This document shows positions 39,750 to 48,761 of a stretch of DNA of 64,000 nt, piece by piece. Origin of the DNA: Margaritispora aquatica. Taxonomy: Eukaryota; Ascomycota; Leotiomycetes; Helotiales; Discinellaceae. Position 1 is the stretch's first letter; the number at the start of each line of letters is the position of its first letter. Position numbers and translations under genes: made by a program. A model generated the notes under the pieces. It did not search any database. It saw nothing but the letters and a program-made list of their open reading frames with translations, and was not told the DNA's origin. The DNA lies in NCBI GenBank assembly GCA_007644065.1, contig VJWN01000024.1, positions 199,902 through 263,901 of the forward strand. The letters run 5' to 3'.

Positions 39750-40659
39750 ATGTATACTTCTACATTGCTTTCAGCTGCTTTTGCAATCACTTCGCTTATC
39801 GCACCAACATTCGCAACACCTTCAGAGCCGATCAATGGCTTCCACGTGATATGGGAGGAGAACTTCACAGGCTCCTCGCTTGATCTCAAGAAATGGAATC
39901 GCTACACCGGCGTTCCCTCTAACAATGAACAACAAACATGTAAGCTTTACTCTCTCACTCATAAGACGCCTTCCTTTGTCTTCTAAGAAAGTACTTCACA
40001 CTAACAATCTTCCAGACCCAGCAGGAACAGACAACTGCCGCTTCACCGGCTCTTCCATGCTCCTCGTCCCCGAACTTAAAGACGGGAAATGGACCTCCTG
40101 CCGTGTCGAAACCCAACCCTCCTTCTCCGCCCCAGCAGGCAAGCAAATCATCGTTCAAGCCCGCCTAAAGCTCGGTACCGTCCCGGGCGCACCCCTCCAA
40201 GGTATCTGGCCTGCCTTCTGGTCGATCGGTGAAGCCGTCCGACACGGCACTCAATGGCCAGCATGCGGCGAGATCGACACCTTCGAGAGCATCAACGGGC
40301 AGTCTCTCGGCTTCGGAACGCTTCACTGCGGCGACAAGTGCAACGATCCGACCGGAAGGGCGCAAGGAATGGCCTTCGATTACGGCACCTTCCACACATG
40401 GGCCCATGCCATTGATGCCCGGAGCGCGGACTGGAGAGAGCAGAGCATCACCTGGTATATGGATGGACAGCCGTATCATGTCATCTTCGGGAAAGACCTG
40501 GATGAGAGTTCGTGGAAGGCCGTTGGGCAAGAGGCCATGTACCCACAGTTGAATGTTGCAGTGGGCGGTGCGTGGCCCGGTCCTGTGGCAGCGAACACGG
40601 TCAGTGGGTTGGCGGCGAGTATGGAGGTGCTTTATGTGGCTGTTTATCAGTCGAACTAG
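39750..40659 (+). CDS. secreted glycoside hydrolase family 16 protein
   Basis: A secreted beta-glucan-active enzyme. Two exons (39750-39939, 40016-40659) encode 277 residues. A signal peptide runs to about residue 22 (MYTSTLLSAAFAITSLIAPT). The intron (76 nt) falls after NNEQQT and splicing restores YPAGTDNCRF. The GH16 catalytic motif ExDxxE is present as GEIDTFE, with Glu149 as nucleophile, Asp151 and Glu154 as acid/base. The preceding IWPAFWS strand and following LGFGTLHCG fit the jelly roll. The protein stops right after the fold (LYVAVYQSN), so it has no GPI site or carbohydrate module. Specificity (laminarinase, licheninase or other) is not decidable here. GC content of exon 2 is visibly higher than its surroundings. 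Confidence 0.88.
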
Positions 40660-41372
40660 GGCATGGGTTCGATGCGAGATGCGAGATGTGAGATCGGTCG
40701 TGGGGAATACGGGGTTATCAAAGGCTAGGGCTGGTGTCTGGAGTTTGGTTGGGTTTGCCTGAGCTTGTATTTATGAACTCGGAGTTGGGCATGGGACTTA
40801 TACCACATCTTGGACGAAATGGGTAGATCAGTCTGGATGGCGTTCAGGAACGTCGCTTCGGGCTTTAGAAATACCACCGGATAGATATATAGATGGGATG
40901 CTTATGGCTCGCCGGCATCGGGATCCACTGTGTAGACAGCACAGAGTTAGCGAGCTACAGCTAGATGGCTGCGAAGGTGAATCACCTTACTAGCTCATAG
41001 CATATAGTACATAAAAAGTTTTATATCAAGTGTTAAGATATGACTATCTTACCTCTACCGGTCATTCGTTGCTTTTTTTTTCTTTCATTCCCTCTCTATC
41101 TTCCGCCTGTTCGTATACATATCTATCTACCAACCTCCTACCAGAATACCTCAACCACCACAACAAACGTAGGATATCTCATGACATAATACTCACCACT
41201 TCCATCACTTCAACGTCGTCCAAACCATTCTTGCTTTGCCTTGTCCTGCTTGACTTGCCCTATCCTGCACAGTCAATGGGGACGTCAAATCACGTGTGGC
41301 CTCCCCTCGTTTGCTGAACTAAATTATACTCAAGCGAGCCGAGTCAAGCAGGTTTAGGTAACTTCGACTTAC

Positions 41373-41399
41373 AACTTCAAACTTCAAACTTCAAACTTG
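41373..41399. repeat. AACTTCA tandem repeat
   Basis: Between three and four direct seven-base units. Confidence 0.75.
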
Positions 41400-41568
41400 T
41401 CCCCGTCAAGTATAAGGGCGTGGGAGAAAGTATATTAAAGCTACTGTAGCTATTCATCAATACCTGATACTATACTATCTCAGACTATCTTACACGAAAG
41501 GGAAATCACTTGGTTTGATTAAGTTGGTAAATATCATATAAGCATGAGACCTCTTTCGCTAAGGTACC

Positions 41569-41597
41569 TTACTGTCTACTGTCTACTGTCTACTGTA
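41569..41597. repeat. CTACTGT tandem repeat
   Basis: Four direct seven-base units, directly after a TAAGGTACCTTA palindrome. Confidence 0.8.
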
Positions 41598-42957
41598 GAT
41601 TACCTGTAGTACGACGTAAATAGGGTAATCCTACCTACCTGCTTAATCGCTGGACGGAGATATCTCCGTGTTGTCTCAAAACCGAGGACCTTTACTTTTA
41701 TCTTTACTTTTACTTTTATCGTAGAAATGTGGAAAAGAGGGAGCTGATGTCAGAACCTGGGGTGTGGGGTTGGGTTGGGGGTTGGGGGCGGATAAGGCTG
41801 GAATCAGGGGTAGCGTGTGTGTGATGTACATGAAACTTTCAATCCTTCTCTCTTATTTTCTCGTGGTCCATGTTTATGATTTGTCCATGATTTGTCCATG
41901 ATATCTTCTTCTTTCGTTCTCTTGTTATTGTTATTCGCTGTAGTGGATGATGGAGATCAATCGAAACATTCCCATTCCTATTCCCATTCCGTGCACAAAT
42001 AGCCTACGTCTGTTTTATCTGTTTTGTCTATTCTGGGCGGGTTAGAAAACGAAGGTATTTATTTTGTAGGCTCTCCATTCCCTTCAAGTCAATTCAGTTC
42101 GATTCAGTTCAGATACGTTGAGCTCATGCTATAACATGGCAAGGCACCTCAGATCCTCCTATTTCAGGACCTGCTGCTAATCATTTTTTTTTTAAAGTTC
42201 CCCCTGTCGATGTCGGAGGAGTCTTGCCTATACAGGACAAGACGATGGGATTATGGCTTCTCCTAATTCCCATCACAGACATGATCTCCGAGGTTGAGGC
42301 TGAGGCTTGGGCTTGAACTGGAAGAGCACATTTCAGTTTCAACCCCACCACCATCATTACCACCGTCAATTGTACAACCTTGTAAGGTATTTTATCCTTG
42401 CTACGGAGGTATTTCCGGTCATTTTCTTCCTCCTTAGCGTCTGCTTTGCTTCACTCACTCACTCATAAGTTAAAATACCAGGGCCCCCGTGGATGTGTGT
42501 TGGATGGGGTACTACCCCAATTTCCATTTTTGGTCATACATGCAGGTGCTTTCAGCTCATTTCTTATAATCCTTACAACAAAGCGGAGGCTGAGGGTGAG
42601 TGAGGATGAGGATGAGTGAGGATATCGCCAGGTGTAGAAGGTGTAGCAGTCAACGACAACAAAATGTTTCGTGGCTGATCAATTGCGAAGTGTGAAGTGC
42701 GGACTGCGCACTGCAGCAGCTTCGGAGGAGTGATGTTTCATGCTCGGTGTGCAAATGTGAAGATCGATGTAGCTTTCATCGCTTACAATTCTTGTGATGG
42801 TGCTTGACCCTAGGAAAGGGGGAAGACATTGGACTGGGGAGAGCTATAAGTAATTCTTCCTTGTGCTTGGTAAATCTTCATTCTCTCTTCAACATTCCAA
42901 CTTCCCTCTTCCTACCTTTACCTCGCAATCCCACGAGACTACTTTCATTTAGCCGTC

Positions 42958-44385
42958 ATGGGATACATTCTATCGAATATCCCGAGCAGCAGGAAAACCT
43001 GCGCTGCAATTCATCAACCTCTTACTTGCAACTTCACACTCTACACTAACGCAAGCATCCTCACTACCAATCAAAAGCTGTCACCCAATAATGATATCAC
43101 CGGAAAGACAGTGAGTGCAATCTTAAGGCCTAGGTTTGGACTTGTTGGAAGCTCACATTCTCTCCAGATCACAAGGGCATTTATCATTAGTGCCTATGTG
43201 ACACTAGGCTGTTGTTGTCTCCTGTTGGTTGACAGGATCCTATACCACCAGCGACGAATCAAGCACAGAGACTCGAATAAAAAGAGACACCGGGCCATGA
43301 TCAAAGTCATCCACACGGTCGAAAGTCTGGTTCAGCACCTTGGAGATTCCATACTCTTTGCTAGCCTGGCCCTCATAGTCGCCCTCAATCATCAGGCGTG
43401 TACGATATCTGCCTACCACTTCAATCTCGTCTGCACGATGCTGTTAATGGGGTTGATCACCAGCATAAATGCCCTGATCAATATTGCGGATTACTTCTAC
43501 CGAGGCATCGCGATGGGAGTCGTTCGTTTCATCTTCATCATTTTCCAACTCGTCTGCACATGCATCATCTTATCGGCACGTCAAACACACTCGTTCCCTT
43601 CCAAGGCCAGCTCATTGGCCATCATGCCAGCCGCGTGCTTTGAGAAGATGACTGCTGACGACGGCCTCGGATTCAGTGACTTCGGCGACTTTATCACCAA
43701 TGCAACAACAGTCACCACGAACAGCACCCTGACAAACACGACCGTACTAGGACAAGTGGCAGACAACATCAAAGCCGAAACATCGGCCATCTCTGGAATG
43801 GGAGAATACGCGACTCTGATCATCTTCTTGGCTTTCGCTACCTGGATTCTCATTTTTGAATTTTGGGAAGTCAAGCGGAGCAAGGCGGACCGCCAGACCT
43901 GGGATGGGTTTCGATGGCTCAGCATCGCGCTGACCATCGTGAGCATCATTGGGAGCTTGGCTATTGTAATCCTCTCGACGGTGAATTACAAAACGCTGCG
44001 GGCCGACATGGAGATCCCAAAGTTCTATCGGATTGCCGACGAGGATAGCTGGACGTTCTCGCAACTTCTGACCGTTTTCATGCTGGGAAGCGGCGGAGCA
44101 TTAGCTTTCGTAAAGGCTATTGAAGGTATGTTCCTCTGTTCTTCTGTGCATCTTGTTTTGGGGATTGCGACGGCATGTATCACCAATGGAACAGTCGCCG
44201 GAGATCTAGATCCCTCGCTAATATGATATGTGCTACTTGCAGAGTCTTTCAGCGCATTTGCTCCACGCCAAGCCGTTCGAATCGAAGAAGAAGCGAAACG
44301 AGCCCTGGGGGTTGCCAAAGACGTGGCCGACGTGGGAGAGCATCGCATGAGCTTGATCAACAGGGGGTCTAGAGACGGTTCATAA
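42958..44385 (+). CDS. seven-transmembrane protein, unknown function
   Basis: Three exons (42958-43110, 43168-44125, 44243-44385) encode 417 residues. I do not recognise a named family. A 50-residue N-terminal part with paired Cys and two N-glycosylation sequons (NFT, NAS) precedes seven hydrophobic segments, near RAFIISAYVTLGCCCLLLV, ILFASLALIVAL, CTMLLMGLITSINALI, VRFIFIIFQLVCTCIIL, TLIIFLAFATWILI, LTIVSIIGSLAIVIL and LLTVFMLGSGGALAFV. The loop between segments four and five holds several sequons (NAT, NST, NTT), so it probably faces outside. The C-terminal tail is charged. The layout resembles orphan fungal 7TM proteins; receptor function is only a possibility. The first intron (57 nt) keeps frame; splicing the second (117 nt) replaces a premature end at 44226. 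Confidence 0.8.
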
Positions 44386-44551
44386 GTTGGTTGAACGTGC
44401 AAGGCGTTTGTTGCACTGGCGCTGTTTATTGACCTATGGCCATGGCCATGTGACTGCGATTGTAATTGTTGTCTCTGTAGAAGTTCTTCAGGTACTTTCC
44501 TGTACAACAGAGTGATCTTCTCCGCATCCCTTGTCTAGCTCTTTAGTATTT

Positions 44552-44625
44552 GTTTAATAGATTTAATAGATTTAATAGATTTAACAGATTTAATAGATTT
44601 AATAGATTTAATAGATTTTAATAGG
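44552..44625. repeat. TTTAATAGA minisatellite
   Basis: About eight nine-base units (TTTAATAGA with a TTTAACAGA variant) just 3' of the 7TM gene. Confidence 0.9.
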
Positions 44626-44934
44626 TTAGGTTCTCGCATTACTGTAGAGGATTTTATCGTTCGGGAAGAGGCCCTACCAATTTGTCGTTTGTGTAAGCTG
44701 ATGTGAAAAAGTTTAATTTGACGACCTCACCTTCAGGTATGCTTCCGAGATATCAAGCAACTAGGTACCAAGCAACTAATATCAAAACTCCATTCCGACT
44801 CCGGACCCAATGTCTGAACAAAGGCTTGTTCAAGTTGATGTTCACGTATTAATTCGTCCACCCCTTTTAGGTAGTTCGTTAATCCTTTGCTCAGTAGGAC
44901 TCTCATGATCATGAACCATCCCTACGGAAGCAAG

Positions 44935-45123
44935 TTCGTCATATATTATAACCAAAATCACTATAAACAATAGCGATCTCGTTATAACATATAGTAACGA
45001 CGTTTTGAGTATAACGACGTTTTATAAGTGCATTTTCACTTCGTTATAATTAATGGTAAGAATCACTATACTACTAGTCTTATAATAGATCTTACTATAA
45101 TTTATAACGGCTTTCGTCATATA
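44935..45123. repeat. AT-rich degenerate element with terminal direct repeats
   Basis: The word TTCGTCATATA occurs at both ends (44935-44945 and 45113-45123). AATCACTATA is also repeated inside (about 44954 and 45061), as is AACGACGTTTT. The extreme AT content suggests a decayed repeat. I cannot assign a family. Confidence 0.4.
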
Positions 45124-45474
45124 GATCTATATATATAGATATATCGTATCTAGATCCCTCGTATTATATAAAATAGACCGTACCCGGGTATTTTGCCACC
45201 CTATTACTATAAATACCTTATTCCCCTTATTCTCCTTTCTTATTCTCTTACCTTACTCTCTTTCCTTACTTTCCTCCGTTCTCTTATAGACAGCAGATCC
45301 AAAGGTAGGTCGATAGCAGATCTAAAGATAGGTTAGTAGTAGATTTAGTAGATTTAGTAGATAGATTTTGTGAGGTTCGCTTGGCAGGGTGGTAAGAATC
45401 AGCGTTATAGGAATCCTGATCTTATTAAAACTTCTCTCTACTTCTATTAAGTTATTCCTAACTCCTATTAATAT

Positions 45475-45507
45475 ACGAAAAGCGGGGTAATTGGCCGCCG
45501 CTTTCGT
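45475..45507. repeat. inverted repeat / hairpin
   Basis: ACGAAAAGCGG pairs with CCGCTTTCGT across a 12-base loop, with one bulged A. A similar GGGTA..TTGCC.CC word occurs at 45186-45201. Such words are known at ends of some fungal DNA transposons, but no transposase is visible. Confidence 0.45.
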
Positions 45508-45981
45508 GGGATATCAAAATCTCGCAACTCCATCGCTCTCTCCTTTCCTTTCTTCTTTCCTTTTCAACCTAACAACTTTATAACGAAGATAGGTTCTTAT
45601 GTGACACAGATTTGAAGTTGGATGTGCTCCTGCCGCACCGCAGCAGCATTACAACCCCCAAGGATCAGTACCCCTTTTGTTTCGCAGATCACCAACGTGT
45701 TGGCAATTATAACCACTGATTGGTAATACCAATGGTTGTTTGCTCGTCATCTAAAACAACAACACGGAATCCTTCAACAACTGCTCGAAATAATAGTTTT
45801 AGACCAGTTTTTGTCGCTCTGGTCCAAGTGCACGTGACACAGGGTGGTTACAGGGGCCCGCAAGAGGCTTGCGACACTTCACAAGCGAAGCCAAGCACAA
45901 ACGCCCTTGAAGCCTTTCTCGGACACAAATGACAGGGCACATCAACCATTTCTGTCCATCAACTAGTTTCCAATCGCAGTG

Positions 45982-46068
45982 GCAGTCCAAATCATCTCAG
46001 ACTTGCATTTGGAAGCTCCAAAGGCCTACGATATCTTCAACATCATACCAAAGGCACCGTACCTAGCA
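45982..46068 (+). pseudogene. fragment of calcineurin-like metallophosphoesterase
   Basis: A 29-codon stretch reads AVQIISDLHLEAPKAYDIF and continues NIIPKAPYLA. This is the N-terminal start of a common fungal metallophosphoesterase family: SDLHLE holds the first metal ligands (Asp and His). The match stops abruptly after PYLA, where the family continues with LLGDIG. Here the frame runs MSWTEENIE then stop, and no GT donor follows. In-frame stops also precede it. It is therefore a relic, sitting 36 bases before the next gene's ATG. Confidence 0.55.
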
Positions 46069-46104
46069 ATGTCCTGGACTGAGGAGAACATCGAATAGTG
46101 CAAT

Positions 46105-46918
46105 ATGCCAGATTTTTCGGAGGCATTTGTGGCATCCATTGCGTTCGCTCTCAACTCGGCCCAGATTCCTTGCCTTCTCTGGGGCCACTATCTGCTCAAC
46201 GTTCATGGTGTGCCCTCCGCAATCGCTGTATGTATGCATCATCAAATTCCACCACGAAAAATATGCTAACCAATTTGATAAGTCTATTGACTTCGTCATT
46301 CCAGATAATTCTCTGTTGCCTGCGATTCAGGTCCTCTCTCACATAGATGGTCTTTTGCCCTGTGCAGATGTCAAGCTCTGTTCCACCAGCTCACCATCGA
46401 GGCCAACACCGCCACCGATCTTTCATGCACATATAAAGAGCCTAGAAGTCACTGTATGTCTCTATCTGCAGTCCGAGACTCTTTGGTTTCTGCCACCTTT
46501 CGACATTTCTCTCGCATCCCCAACGGAAAAAGATCTTCCATCACCTTTTGCCCTTGCATCTAATCAGACTCTCCTGCCACCCTCGCGGCCGGGGCGAGGC
46601 TCGGGATCTTTCGAGCCAGGTTACCATCCCGTCATTGTCCCCAAATCTCATATTTTGTTGGAGGCCTTCATGCTTCTGTACTCCAGAGACTGGGAGAAGC
46701 GCATTGGGGACTTTGCAATGGCCATGATTGCGTACATTGAGCTATACGTTGATGAAGACGGATTTCTAGAAACGGAACGACTTCCGGAGCCCCTTTTGAC
46801 ATTCTATAAGGAGCTTGGGGAGGGGGAAAAGCCAGTCCTCCAATGGTCAGAGGAATTGACGGAGGCTGTTGGTGCCTTGGGAAATTTCAGATTCATGTCT
46901 CAACCTTCGAATCTTTGA
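46105..46918 (+). CDS. uncharacterised fungal protein (WGHYLL/VHGVPSAI family)
   Basis: Exons 46105-46227 and 46283-46918 join across a 55 nt GTATGT...GATAAG intron with a GCTAAC branch site, encoding 252 residues. The N-terminus reads FALNSAQIPCLLWGHYLL and NVHGVPSAIA/SIDFVIPDN after splicing. This pattern (alone-standing helix, WGxYLL, hydrophobic strand, then FVIPD) is shared by many fungal proteins that resemble nucleotidyltransferase-fold proteins; I recall the pattern but cannot name a function. A central Pro-rich part and a helical end follow (HILLEAFMLLYSRDWEKRIGDF). Without the intron the frame would lose the conserved N-terminus, so the spliced model is preferred. Confidence 0.65.
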
Positions 46919-48761
46919 ATCACCATCGCACCTTTCGCAATTCAAATTCCGGGCCTATAGCCCCCGTCATCAGCTGCTAGCCGCGGGGTGCTGAGTGATT
47001 TACCACTCGACGTGATGTGCTAGAGCTTGTTGAGGATGCTGACCTGTTCTGGGGCAGGCCTGCGGTGGGTTGCTGTGCTGTTGGAACACGGAGCAGTTGG
47101 CTTGTAGGTATAAGTTTTAAAGGCAAGAGTGGCCATCTCGAGCGCGTGGAAATGACTAAAAGTGTTCGAGAAGTTCTTCCGCTGGCTGCTGGCTGCACAA
47201 ATGGACTGCAAGAGAGATGGCAGAGACGGGGAAATCAATGGGTTCATGACACCATTCTCTTTCACCTCTTAACGCCCTCGTGAAAATACCTCGACGGCAG
47301 AACGCGAGCATCCGAGGTAATCAGCTGCCATGGCATAATCAGTGAGCTCTCTTCTTTGAATTGCACTAATTGCCTGATTAATACAAGCTGATTTGTCGAT
47401 TTTAGCCATAATCTTGTTGATGTTGGTGAAGGGGGAATTAACGTAATCTTACCTTTATATAAGCTTTCGGTTAAGTCGGCTACCTAGAGGTTACGATTTT
47501 ATACCTAAGGACGTATTATTCTAACCTTACTAGGAATTTTATCTTTAGTTTCAAGGCTTTCAAATAAGAAATTTCAAAAGATAGTAGACAGTTATTTTCT
47601 ACTCCCTTTCTCAGAAAATATTAAACGAGGATAAGAGAAGCGGTTTAATAATGACTTGACCTACTCGTTTTTCTTGGTGTTCTTGTAACAGTTCGTCCTC
47701 ACTGTCGTGCTGCCTTGGCTATTAAGATACGCGAGCGCTAGGGCAGCGCGAGATGTTAGTAAGTTAGCTACGGAAAACAACGATGAAACTAGCCGAAAAC
47801 AATAGCCAGTTTGCCGTCCAGTCGTGAAATAAAGATAGAAGGTATAGCCTATACTTCTAGTATCTAAAATAGCCTATAAGTAATTAAGAACCCTGATCCA
47901 GGTACCTATAGTCACTAATTAACAGTCTTTTATTTAATAATTTATACAAGTAGTAGATTAAGATATAGCTTTTTCGACGTTTTTAGCAGCGATACCGTTA
48001 TAAAATATAACGAGGGTATGCACCCTTATCTTAATTACTGCTCGTAGTTCTTCTACCAAATCTTCCCTTTCCTTCTCCAACTCTAACTCTTCGATGCTTT
48101 TCTTGACCGAATTTTCCTCGTCAAGCACCATCCGGGAACTGTTTCGCTGTCTCCGCTCTTCTCCCCTCAAGGTCTCTGATTCCATCTTCAACCTGCGACG
48201 TCTCAGCGGCAGCTTTGTGCTCGGATGCCTTGGAGGCAGAATCGTAATGCACTGACCGCTAACAGACTTACTTGATGGCTGAAGGCCTCACGATGGGAGT
48301 CCAACCTCAGCACACTGGAGCTCTACAGCGAATTAACGTCACAAATCAAGTGATTATTCACATACACAGTCGTCGGCATTATTACCCTGCATACAAAAAG
48401 TACCTAGGTACACGTTTCTGCCACTAGTCGATTTCTCTAACATGAAAGAAATGCCATTCGGCACTGCCTTGCCTCCGCCAAATCTACCACTGAACTACGA
48501 TAAATAAATCTAGTGTCACAGATCAAGAAGTACATTCGTCGGTGGTAGATAATCTAATGAGGTCTAAACCATTAGGGGGCGCAATATAAGCTAAGTTACC
48601 TAAGTAAGGTATGGACGGAAGCCAAAGTGTGGTCACGTGCACACTCGCCTATCTACAATACATCAACCTCAAGCAGCCAGGAATACCCTCACCATCACGC
48701 GAGATCCTTCAAAATCACACGCTTGGTCGCTGCAAATTAAAACACCTCTGTAGCGGTTGGC
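46919..48761. other. AT-rich region, probable repeat decay
   Basis: From about 47330 to 48600 the sequence is AT-rich, with many TA steps and no supported gene. The only noticeable frame is 47958-48191 (-), 77 codons of coiled-coil-like Glu/Arg/Leu composition, possibly a remnant of a mobile-element protein. It could equally be chance. Confidence 0.45.

Larger units (their letters stand above)
40660..42957. other. intergenic, repeat-rich
   Basis: 2.3 kb without a supported gene. It holds several short tandem repeats: AACTTCA at 41373-41399, CTACTGT at 41569-41597, CTTTTA near 41690-41720, and GATGAG/GAGTGAG near 42600. A TATAAG word at 42846 may serve the next gene. Confidence 0.5.
44386..46104. 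other. AT-rich intergenic region with degenerate repeats
   Basis: Contains a TTTAATAGA minisatellite, an AT-rich patch with short direct repeats, a perfect-looking hairpin at 45475-45507 and a phosphoesterase fragment at 45982-46068. No intact gene is visible. Confidence 0.55.
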
